The notes under the pieces are model-generated. The model was not told the DNA's origin. It did not search any database and was given only the letters and a program-made list of their open reading frames with translations. From positions 1 to 37,396 of the forward strand of contig JAJYQS010000088.1 in NCBI GenBank assembly GCA_021794475.1: a DNA stretch of 37,396 nucleotides, given 5' to 3'. This document shows positions 22,819-29,049 of this stretch, piece by piece (positions within the stretch are counted from its first letter, which is position 1; each line of letters opens with the position of its first letter). Origin of the DNA: a bacterium (GTDB lineage Bacteria; SZUA-79; Acidulodesulfobacterales; Acidulodesulfobacteraceae). The translations under genes were made by a program, and so were the position numbers.

Positions 22819-23274
22819 ATGAAAAAAAAGAAAATTTATTTATTGCTTTTATCCGCTTTAATCCTTGCCGCTATGCCGGTATTGTCCGGCTGCGCAACAG
22901 ACAGAGTTATGGGATTTATTCCGGCGGGAGTATTTTATCCGGTCAAAATAAGTTTAGTAAGTCCCGCTAACGGCGCCGTGAACGTTCCCACAAACGTCGT
23001 TGTGAAAGCTTCTTTTAACGAAGCGCTTAACTCTTTATCGTTTAACCGCAGCACGTTTTTGTTAATCGGTCCTAACGGTAACAAAGTAGCCGGCAAAGTT
23101 TACTATAACCCGAATTCCTTAACCAACTATATTGCGACGTTTACTCCGCTTAAACCCCTAAGACCGAATACCGAATACACGGCGGAACTTACTACCGGAA
23201 TTATGGGAAATTTAAAGCAGCACCTCGCGAAGAATTATATTTGGAGATTTACGACGGGGAATGAGCTCCGCTGA
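22819..23274 (+). CDS. lipoprotein with one Big_5-type Ig-like domain
   Basis: Signal peptide MKKKKIYLLLLSALILAAM...VLSGC with lipobox LSGC; the mature protein is expected to be anchored in the outer membrane. One bacterial Ig-like (SbsA/Big_5) domain follows: VSPANGAVNVPTNVVVKASFNEALN, ATFTPLKPLRPNTEYTAELTTGI, YIWRFTTG. ATG 22819 is chosen for its AGGAGG site. The last codons (NELR-stop) are made by a copy of the dispersed 21-bp repeat, so the original 3' end may have been replaced. Surface role, perhaps in mating-pair contact; followed by a strong terminator. Confidence 0.78.
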   Translation: MKKKKIYLLLLSALILAAMPVLSGCATDRVMGFIPAGVFYPVKISLVSPANGAVNVPTNVVVKASFNEALNSLSFNRSTFLLIGPNGNKVAGKVYYNPNSLTNYIATFTPLKPLRPNTEYTAELTTGIMGNLKQHLAKNYIWRFTTGNELR

Positions 23275-23283
23275 ACTTCGTTT
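23263..23283 (+). repeat. dispersed 21-bp repeat, copy at the lipoprotein stop codon
   Basis: Identical core GCTCCGCTGAACTTCGTT; here it supplies the TGA stop of the lipoprotein gene. It is followed by CCGAAGACCAAAGACC, also present in parB2 near 18470. Confidence 0.75.
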
Positions 23284-23313
23284 GAATACCAAAAACCGAA
23301 GACCAAAGACCAG

Positions 23314-23338
23314 AAAGCCCGCTTGTGCGGGCTTTTTT
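23314..23338 (+). terminator. intrinsic terminator after the lipoprotein gene
   Basis: AAGCCCGC-TTGT-GCGGGCTT stem-loop followed by a T run on the plus strand. It ends the parB2-mob transcript between converging operons; the minus strand lacks a comparable T run. Confidence 0.88.
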
Positions 23339-23367
23339 ATTGATAAGAACCAAAGGCGGAAAGCCGA

Positions 23368-24243
23368 CTACCTGTCCCAGCCTTTGCCTTTGCCGAGCCT
23401 GTTTTGAAGATCCTTGGAAAAAGCGTCGGGCTCGGGAGTATTTTCGCTTTTTACTGACTGTTTTAGTTCTGCATTTTTATTTTTAACTTTAACGAACGAC
23501 AGATAGTCTTCCATAGAATTTTTTACTGCTGAGGCTATTACATATTCAAATCCTTTAGTGTCTCCGAAATTAGCAGATTCTAAAGCGGCGTAATAATCTT
23601 TTCTTTCATTATAATAAATGCAAGCAGGGGGATAACCGTTTCTTAATAGAGTTAAATTCATTAAAAGCCTTGCGGTCCTGCCGTTGCCGTCGATGAAAGG
23701 ATGAATAAATACAAGCCCTTGATGTATTTTAGCCGATAAAATTACAGGATGCAGCTTTCCGATTTTAGAGTTCATTTCATCTATAAAATCGTCCATAAGT
23801 TTTTTTACTTCTTCCGGTTTCGGAAATTTTCTCCATGAACCGCCGACTCTTACGTTTGCTTTTCTGTAAGATCCTGCTTCTTCAGGTCTTATATCGGTTA
23901 AAATCAATCTATGGATTTCTAATATTTCTGATTCCTTGAGCGTTTTGTCAGTGTTAAAAGCAATTTTATCGATAAATCTCATTGCGAAAACATGGTTTAT
24001 TGCTTCAAGGTGGTCTTTAAGGGGTTTGCCTTCTATGGTTACTCCGTGAAGAAGAATAGCTTTTGTTTCGGCTAATGATAAAGTATTGCCTTCTATCGCA
24101 TTTGAGTTATAAGTCTGGGTTATCTCAAGGTCTTCTTTCAGCATTCTGCCTTCGTCTTCCGACAAAGGCATGCATAAATCCCATTTTTCTTTGAGAATAT
24201 CTATTTCACTTAAAAGATTCTTTAATTCAAAATCAATATCCAT
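23368..24243 (-). CDS. fic: Fic-domain AMP-transferase (class II-like)
   Basis: Fic enzymes transfer AMP or another nucleotide part to a hydroxyl group of target proteins. The catalytic motif HPFIDGNGRTAR is complete (His181 to Arg192), and the inhibitory helix motif SNAIEGN (47-53, Glu51) lies N-terminal in the same chain, as in class II Fic proteins. The 291 residues end in TPEPDAFSKDLQNRL...WDR, a tail shared with three other products of this element and unlike a Fic domain. It is the last gene of a minus-strand cargo operon. The target is unknown; the tail raises the possibility of delivery by the conjugation system. Confidence 0.93.
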   Translation of the reverse strand: MDIDFELKNLLSEIDILKEKWDLCMPLSEDEGRMLKEDLEITQTYNSNAIEGNTLSLAETKAILLHGVTIEGKPLKDHLEAINHVFAMRFIDKIAFNTDKTLKESEILEIHRLILTDIRPEEAGSYRKANVRVGGSWRKFPKPEEVKKLMDDFIDEMNSKIGKLHPVILSAKIHQGLVFIHPFIDGNGRTARLLMNLTLLRNGYPPACIYYNERKDYYAALESANFGDTKGFEYVIASAVKNSMEDYLSFVKVKNKNAELKQSVKSENTPEPDAFSKDLQNRLGKGKGWDR

Positions 24244-24293
24244 AATTTTCTTTTTTCATAATCAATTTTTTAATATCTATGTTTATTATTTTT

Positions 24294-24333
24294 TAATGTT
24301 ATATTATATTATACCCTACCTTAAGTTCCTTAA
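24294..24333. repeat. 40-bp repeat, copy 1 (after the phosphoesterase gene)
   Basis: Differs at one position from 26273-26312. Here it overlaps the stop of the metallophosphoesterase gene; on the minus strand it still contains an out-of-frame copy of the codons for KELKVGYNII-stop, the end of the gene at 26278-26808. Confidence 0.85.
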
Positions 24334-24962
24334 CCTTCATTGCGTGTTTTTAAAAGTTCCCCTAACCTTACCGGCGCATATCCGATGTTAGCGGGAGATA
24401 CATTTATAAGATTATCGAAAAGTTTTATTTTATTATGAATATGGCCGTGGATATTTATATCGAATTTATTTTTAGTAAAAATTTCATCTAACTGCTCTAT
24501 AGGAAATTTAAAAGGGTTTTCATCCAACTGCCACATATAATCATAACTTTGAATAATACTGCTATGATTTAATATTGTATAAATATCTTTAATAGGATAG
24601 TGCGAAAAAAGTATCTTTATATCTTTAGCAGTCCCGGATACGGCGTTATACCATGGATTTTTAAATTCATTAAGTAATTCTATACCCGACGTTTCATAAG
24701 CTCCACTATGTGCAGTATCGTGATTACCCCTTATTAATAAAATTCTTCCGTGTAAAAGATTACCGTATTTTCTTATTTTTTCTTCAAGAGCTTTAGCATT
24801 TCCATCTGATGTAAAATCTCCGAGATGAAGGACGGTATCGATTTCAGAAACGGTTTTATTCCAATTATCTACCAATAATTTATCAAAGCCGTTTTTTACT
24901 GAATCTAAATCTCCAAAATGAGTATCTGATATAATGAACGTATTTTCGGTTAATGCTATCAT
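24330..24962 (-). CDS. calcineurin-like metallophosphoesterase
   Basis: Metal-dependent phosphoesterase of 210 residues with all five motifs: ISDTHFGD (Asp13, His15), LHLGDFTSDG, IRGNHDTAHSG, LFSHYPI and NIHGHIHNK. The family includes phosphodiesterases and nucleic-acid phosphatases; small phage and plasmid members of this form are common and their substrates mostly unknown. Within the cargo operon between a small unknown gene and fic. Possible roles are removing nucleotide tags or cyclic nucleotides in host-element conflict (inference). Confidence 0.9.
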   Translation of the reverse strand: MIALTENTFIISDTHFGDLDSVKNGFDKLLVDNWNKTVSEIDTVLHLGDFTSDGNAKALEEKIRKYGNLLHGRILLIRGNHDTAHSGAYETSGIELLNEFKNPWYNAVSGTAKDIKILFSHYPIKDIYTILNHSSIIQSYDYMWQLDENPFKFPIEQLDEIFTKNKFDINIHGHIHNKIKLFDNLINVSPANIGYAPVRLGELLKTRNEG

Positions 24963-24991
24963 TTATTTTTATAATCCAATTTATGGTATTT

Positions 24992-25162
24992 TTACATGCG
25001 CCGGTTAGTTTTTAACATTACAGTTTCGGCTGAAGCGGCTTGTTTCGCAAGTTTTTTTTCTCCTGCCGCCGGATCGTTTTTATCGTCGTGCCTACCATAC
25101 CATTCTTCCGGATTAATGTCTAAGTCTATGACAGTTTTGTATTTTATATTTTCTTTTTCCAT
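24992..25162 (-). CDS. hypothetical small protein (56 aa)
   Basis: Not recognised. Starts MEKENIKYKTVIDLDINPEEWYGRHDDKN and ends with an Ala/Lys-rich helix. ATG 25162 is used because GGTAGGG lies 8-10 bases before it; an ATG at 25186 overlaps the upstream gene. It lies between the AbiEii-like and phosphoesterase genes in the same operon. Confidence 0.45.
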   Translation of the reverse strand: MEKENIKYKTVIDLDINPEEWYGRHDDKNDPAAGEKKLAKQAASAETVMLKTNRRM

Positions 25163-25173
25163 ATTATCATACC

Positions 25174-25944
25174 CTACCTGCCCCAACCTCTTCCGTTATC
25201 ATGGCCTTTCTTTGAAAGCCATTCGGAATAGGCGTCGGGCTCGGGAGTATTAGACTGATTTTTAGATTTTATAAGCTCTTTTTCGATATATTTATTAATC
25301 TCATTTTCAAAATAAGTTTGTATTTCCGCTTTCGTAATTTTATATTTAGGCTGCAAATAATCGATATTTTCGTCTCTGATATCTTTGGTGTAAGTTAAAG
25401 CCGTGCTAAAGAGCCTGAAAGACATGCCTGGGATAAATTTAGCGGCGTTATTATACATATTTTCTAATCCTATATGATATTTAGCCAGAACATAATTGTC
25501 GTAATAATCCCTGAATGCCGACCTTAAAAAAAGAACGTGGACTTTCATTGCCGAAAGTTTATCGACTGGTGCTATATTAATTCCCCTTATTTGATTTTCT
25601 TCAGGGGAACCTGAAGGCGATAAAAAACGCCATGCCGGATTGGATGACGCGTTCATAAAAGTAAGTTTAACTTTATTGCATAATAAATCGATTTGCTCTT
25701 TGCCGCTTGATAATATTTCATAATCTTTAAATAAATCAGAAAGAGATAATATATTGTTTTTACCGAACCAGTCTTTATGGGTAAAAAAATCAAGGTCTTC
25801 GCTCTGCCTGTGTCCGAGCCTTATAGCTAAAGCGCTTCCCCCTACCAAAACAAAATTATCCAAAAAGTCTAATTTTCCCGCAGAGAGTTTATTGAAAACA
25901 TCTCTTGTGTCCGGCAGTAAATTTTCCAATAAATTTTCGTTCAT
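25174..25944 (-). CDS. AbiEii/AbiGii-type nucleotidyltransferase toxin-like protein
   Basis: DUF1814/AbiEii-family nucleotidyltransferase, the toxin side of type IV toxin-antitoxin and abortive infection systems. VLVGGSALAIRLGHRQSEDLDF (about 33-53) is the GS-x-D-x-D catalytic motif; KLSAMKVHVLFLRSAFRDYYD (about 128-148) holds the conserved Lys, Arg and DYYD. The upstream gene is the likely antitoxin partner. The 256 residues end with TPEPDAYSEWL...GRGWGR, the tail shared with Fic; the 20 DNA bases for this segment are identical in the two genes. Stop and start of adjacent genes nearly touch, so expression is coupled. Confidence 0.87.
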   Translation of the reverse strand: MNENLLENLLPDTRDVFNKLSAGKLDFLDNFVLVGGSALAIRLGHRQSEDLDFFTHKDWFGKNNILSLSDLFKDYEILSSGKEQIDLLCNKVKLTFMNASSNPAWRFLSPSGSPEENQIRGINIAPVDKLSAMKVHVLFLRSAFRDYYDNYVLAKYHIGLENMYNNAAKFIPGMSFRLFSTALTYTKDIRDENIDYLQPKYKITKAEIQTYFENEINKYIEKELIKSKNQSNTPEPDAYSEWLSKKGHDNGRGWGR

Positions 25945-25946
25945 AA

Positions 25947-26273
25947 TTATGTTGTTTTCATTATTTTAATTAATTTATCCATTTTTGTTTCTACCGTAAT
26001 GCTGTTTATATCGGTCTTAAAAAAGAATTTAGCCAAAAAATAATTAGCTTCTTTATATCTTTTATCAGGCAAAAGTTCTTCAGTCCAAACCTTATATATA
26101 GAGTTATACGGATATGTCTGAAATAATAATATTAAGTCCTTAATATCTCCGTATAATAAGATTTTTTCTATAAGAAGCTCTTCCGGAATATCCGCAAGAG
26201 CAATATCTTTAGAATATGACCAGAAAAGATTTAAGTCTTTGGCTGTTTTAAAAAGCAATTCTTTATTTTCCAT
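25947..26273 (-). CDS. probable antitoxin partner of the AbiEii-like gene (DUF6922-like, 108 aa)
   Basis: 108 residues with the pattern LFWSYSKDIALADIPEELLIEKILLYGDIKDLILLFQTY...VWTEELLPDKRY, reminiscent of DUF6922 proteins commonly encoded just upstream of AbiEii-like nucleotidyltransferases. Position (2 bases before the toxin-like gene, same strand) and size agree with that. Family assignment is from memory of the pattern; no HTH is obvious, unlike AbiEi. Confidence 0.55.
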   Translation of the reverse strand: MENKELLFKTAKDLNLFWSYSKDIALADIPEELLIEKILLYGDIKDLILLFQTYPYNSIYKVWTEELLPDKRYKEANYFLAKFFFKTDINSITVETKMDKLIKIMKTT

Positions 26274-26312
26274 AATGTTATATTATATCATACCCTACCT
26301 TAAGTTCCTTAA
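26273..26312. repeat. 40-bp repeat, copy 2 (end of the 176-aa gene)
   Basis: Matches 24294-24333 at 39 of 40 bases. Here it encodes the last residues KELKVGYDII-stop and runs up to the start codon of the next gene. It contains TATAAT-like bases on the minus strand that may serve as a -10 box. Confidence 0.85.
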
Positions 26313-26808
26313 TCTTTTCTGACTCTTCCCGGCTTACTTCCTTTTTCCAGCCCTTGCGGTCTTTATCCCAGGCAAAGCCGAGCTTTTTGACCGCGTCTTT
26401 GACGGCGTAAGTCTTTACGTCGCCTTTGTCATTTAGAACAATAGTTATATTTGAGCTCCGCTGATTTTCAATTCCGGCCGGTTCTTTTGCGTCTTTTTTA
26501 ACTTCGGCCGCTGCCGGTTGAGCTCCATTGATTTGAGCTCCGCTGAACTTCGTTTGCGATTTAGTCTCCGTAAGCGAGTTTAAAAAAGTTTTATACGTCT
26601 TATACGCAATTTTAATTCCGATAGAATCCAATGCTTTTAATTGCGCGCTTAAAGGCATTTTCTTTTCGAGCATTAATTTTATTTCCGGAATGAAAGGAGC
26701 TAAAAGAGCTTCTTTTTTCTTTGCCGGCTGGGTAGATTCTATTGCTGCCAATAATATTTTTTTCTTTTCTTCAATGCTTAATTCTTCGTTTATTTCATTT
26801 TTTTTCAT
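26278..26808 (-). CDS. hypothetical protein (176 aa), possible plasmid transfer/DNA-binding protein
   Basis: Not firmly recognised. The N-terminal half is helical (LLAPFIPEIKLMLEKKMPLSAQLKALDSIGIKIAYKTYKTFL) and resembles TraK/MobC-like plasmid proteins. The middle (about 88-118) is Ala/Pro-rich and contains two coded copies or variants of the dispersed 21-bp repeat. The C-terminal VKDAVKKLGFAWDKDRKGWKKEV is a short motif seen in several plasmid proteins of unknown role. First gene of the cargo operon, directly downstream of the AT-rich palindrome cluster, which it might bind. AAAGG site before the ATG. Confidence 0.5.
   Translation of the reverse strand: MKKNEINEELSIEEKKKILLAAIESTQPAKKKEALLAPFIPEIKLMLEKKMPLSAQLKALDSIGIKIAYKTYKTFLNSLTETKSQTKFSGAQINGAQPAAAEVKKDAKEPAGIENQRSSNITIVLNDKGDVKTYAVKDAVKKLGFAWDKDRKGWKKEVSREESEKIKELKVGYDII
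26453..26473 (+). repeat. dispersed repeat, variant copy
   Basis: GAGCTCCGCTGATTTTCAAT: first half as in the main repeat, second half replaced by TTTTCAATT, a form shared with 27596-27616. Lies inside the 176-aa gene on the opposite strand. Confidence 0.6.
26535..26555 (+). repeat. dispersed 21-bp repeat, copy inside the 176-aa gene
   Basis: Identical core GCTCCGCTGAACTTCGTT, preceded at 26520 by a half copy GAGCTCCATTGATTT. Opposite to the coding direction, so it reads as TKFSGAQ in the protein. Confidence 0.75.
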
Positions 26809-26820
26809 AACGAATTACCT

Positions 26821-27060
26821 TTTAAATTAATATATAATTTAATTAACTTTTAATTGATATTCAATTAATATGTTAATTGATATTCAATTTTATAATGTAT
26901 ATTATTTTATATATCATATTAATTGTAATTAGTCAATATGTCAATTTAATTATTATTTTCATTTAAATTAAATATCAATTTAATTGATATTTAATTATTA
27001 ATGCTTTTGAAATTATAATACTATTAAATTACAATTAATTTTTTAATTGAATTACATTAA
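26821..27060. repeat. AT-rich palindrome cluster (candidate origin or operator)
   Basis: About 240 bases of almost pure A and T. The unit TTAATTGATATTCAATT occurs at 26850-26866 and 26873-26889 (23-base spacing), and a perfect 31-bp palindrome with half-site AATTGATATTTAATT spans 26966-26996. The repeated half-site AATTGATATT suggests a dimeric binding protein. It could be an origin unwinding region, the operator of the cargo operon, or both. Confidence 0.6.
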
Positions 27061-27210
27061 GAATATTATTGCAATTAATTTTAACTAAAATATTGTAATA
27101 CTAAAATACACTCCGCTTTTAAGTCTTGTATTTAGTATGTTTGTTAATTTTCAATCCCTAAATTCCAGCATATATAAATTTAATGCTCCTATTCCGCCAC
27201 CTGTCATAAT
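27061..27210. other. intergenic, nothing recognised
   Basis: AT-rich sequence between the palindrome cluster and element B. No gene, stem-loop or repeat stood out on either strand. Confidence 0.5.
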
Positions 27211-27292
27211 AAAGTCATTACGGCATTTTTAATGCCATTAGACCACTGAATAGGGGTCGTGTTATCTTGCATTACTCTTTCAGAGTAATGAC
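27211..27292 (-). repeat. inverted-repeat element B (opposite copy of element A)
   Basis: On the minus strand it shares with 20330-20408 a 32-bp identical core containing AAGATAACACGACCCCTATT. Its ends are GTCATTAC and GTAATGAC, and it has perfect hairpins GGCATT-TTT-AATGCC and ATTACTCT-TTC-AGAGTAAT. The stem sequences differ from element A by paired changes, so structure is kept. Elements A and B bracket 20.3-27.3 kb in inverted orientation. Confidence 0.65.
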
Positions 27293-27631
27293 AAAATGAA
27301 TAAATTGGAATGGCAGAATATTAAGTTGAATGGCTAAATAATGGAATAAAATTACCTACGTCTGATTTTCAATTACGAAAAGTTTTATTTTTGAATTACA
27401 ACTATTGAGGTAATTAACAACTAAAATGATTTTTAAAAAGCTTTCAAATTTGCGTTTTAAGGAGTGCAATTTTGTTTTAGGTATAAAAACATTCATAAAA
27501 AATTTAAGGCTTGAAATGAGCCGCGTACGATTTGCAATTCCGATTCTAGTTTTTGGAAACTTAAATATCTTTTTGAAAATTAATTTTTAGATTTTAGCTT
27601 CGCTGATTTTCAATTTAAAAAAAATTTATTT
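27293..27631. other. 339-bp intergenic stretch before the transfer operon
   Basis: No convincing gene. Contains a variant of the dispersed repeat (27596-27616) and AAGGAGTG near 27460 without a following open frame of useful length. It may hold an untranslated leader or regulatory RNA, but nothing supports that directly. Confidence 0.5.
27596..27616 (+). repeat. dispersed repeat, variant copy upstream of trbB
   Basis: TAGCTTCGCTGATTTTCAATT; same second half as the variant at 26453. It lies 16 bases before the -35 box of the transfer promoter. Confidence 0.55.
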
Positions 27632-27683
27632 TTGAAAAAAACTTTGACTTGTGTTATTCTTTATGATAATAATATATTATGAT
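27632..27683 (+). promoter_or_regulatory. transfer-operon promoter with 18-bp operator
   Basis: TTGAAA (27632-27637), 17-base spacer, TATTCT (27655-27660), 5 bases, then ATAATA-N6-TATGAT (27666-27683) and TAAAAAGAATAT. Element spacings equal those at the parA and parB2 promoters. An alternative -35/-10 pair TTGACT/TAATAA (27644-27672) overlaps it. Confidence 0.68.
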
Positions 27684-27703
27684 TAAAAAGAATATATAAA
27701 ATT

Positions 27704-28621
27704 ATGATAACTCCGTATGAAATTTTAAAAGATACATTAAGCTCTTTGGAAGAGATTTTGTCGAAAGACGACGTCCAGGAGATTATGATTAATGCGCCGG
27801 ATAATATCTGGGTGGAAGAAAGAGGGGTGCTTAAGAGGGCTCAGGTCGTTATTTCTCAGGATATGCTTTCGGCGTCAATGGAACTTCTTGCCAGGGCGGT
27901 TAATTTAGAACTTACAGAAAAAAATCCAATCTTGGAGGCTCGCCTTGAGGACGGTTCGAGGGTAGCGGGCGCAATACCCCCTGTGTCCGAATACCCTTGC
28001 CTGTCTATCAGGAAGTTTTCGAAGTTTAATCCAAATGTAGAAGATTACGGGCTTAAGGCGGAAGTGATAGAAACTCTTGAAAAAATAGTAAAAGGGAAGA
28101 GCAATTTTTTGATAGCCGGAGGAACGAGCTCAGGAAAAACCACGTTTTTTAACGCTCTTTTAAAGAAAATCGATATGACGGATAGGATCGTCGTTATAGA
28201 AGATACGAAGGAACTAAGAATAGAAGCTCCGAACGTTGTAAGACTCGAGGCGAAGTTGACAGGAGAAACGCACGTTACGCAAAGGGATTTAGTTAAGCTT
28301 TCATTAAGACTTAGACCAGATAAGATAATTCTGGGCGAGGTTAGAGACGCTTCCGCTTACGATTTATTATCGGCTCTTAATACGGGTCATTCGGGAGGTT
28401 CTACTATTCACGCGAATTCTGCAAAAGAAGCATTAATAAGGCTTGAGACTTTGGTGCTTCAGGCGCAGATAGGCTGGCCGTACGAGGCGATTAAGAAGTT
28501 TATAGCTGATACCATTAATTTCGTAATTTATTTAGCAAGGAATAAGGAAGGTAAAAGGGAAATAAAAGAAATTAAAAAAATAATAGGATATGACGGAGAT
28601 TACGTCACGGAGGAAGTATGA
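27704..28621 (+). CDS. trbB: TrbB/VirB11-family secretion ATPase
   Basis: Hexameric cytoplasmic ATPase of P-type type IV secretion, switching between pilus assembly and DNA transfer with VirB4 and VirD4. In the 305 residues: Walker A GGTSSGKTT (139-147), Asp box VVIEDTKEL (163-171), Walker B KIILGEVRD (207-215), His box GHSGGSTIHANS (228-239). First gene of the transfer operon; its stop overlaps the next start (ATGA). No strong ribosome site before the ATG; the leader is very AT-rich. Confidence 0.95.
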   Translation: MITPYEILKDTLSSLEEILSKDDVQEIMINAPDNIWVEERGVLKRAQVVISQDMLSASMELLARAVNLELTEKNPILEARLEDGSRVAGAIPPVSEYPCLSIRKFSKFNPNVEDYGLKAEVIETLEKIVKGKSNFLIAGGTSSGKTTFFNALLKKIDMTDRIVVIEDTKELRIEAPNVVRLEAKLTGETHVTQRDLVKLSLRLRPDKIILGEVRDASAYDLLSALNTGHSGGSTIHANSAKEALIRLETLVLQAQIGWPYEAIKKFIADTINFVIYLARNKEGKREIKEIKKIIGYDGDYVTEEV

Positions 28622-29049
28622 TTATAAGACATTCAAAAAAAGCGTTAATAATAAGCGCTTTTATAAGCTTAATGATTTTTACGGCATTTTACTTTATTTT
28701 CGACAGGTATCTGACTAAAGATTTCGGGATTTATTTAATAGGATTTTTTATAAGCCTTGTTGCGTGTTTTTTCCCTTTTTTAAAAGAATTTTGGAAATAT
28801 AAATTTAATTTTCTTGAAATTGAAAATGGCGATTTAAAGATATCAAATCTTTTTAATAAAACGATAATTCCGTCAGATAAGTTTGCGGACTATAAAATTT
28901 ATGACGGAATTTACGAAAAGATTTTAAAGATTTACGATTTTGAAGTTTATACAACTGGCGGAGAGAGATATCTTTTTAAAAGCATAGATAAAGATACTGA
29001 TTTGGAAAGTCTAATAGACGAATTTACTAAACCGAAGAAGGAGGCATAA
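28618..29049 (+). CDS. membrane protein with two N-terminal segments (143 aa)
   Basis: Two hydrophobic segments (ALIISAFISLMIFTAFYFIF and FGIYLIGFFISLVACFFPFL) followed by a cytoplasmic beta-rich domain (FNFLEIENGDLKISNLFNKTIIPSDKFADYKIYDG) that resembles bacterial PH-like membrane proteins. Function unknown; coupled by a 4-base overlap to trbB, so it is probably an accessory part of the transfer apparatus. Confidence 0.7.
   Translation: MIIRHSKKALIISAFISLMIFTAFYFIFDRYLTKDFGIYLIGFFISLVACFFPFLKEFWKYKFNFLEIENGDLKISNLFNKTIIPSDKFADYKIYDGIYEKILKIYDFEVYTTGGERYLFKSIDKDTDLESLIDEFTKPKKEA

Noticed and set aside
26821-27060. CRISPR-like array in the AT-rich region
   Set aside because: Units are palindromic, unequal in spacing and without unique spacers.
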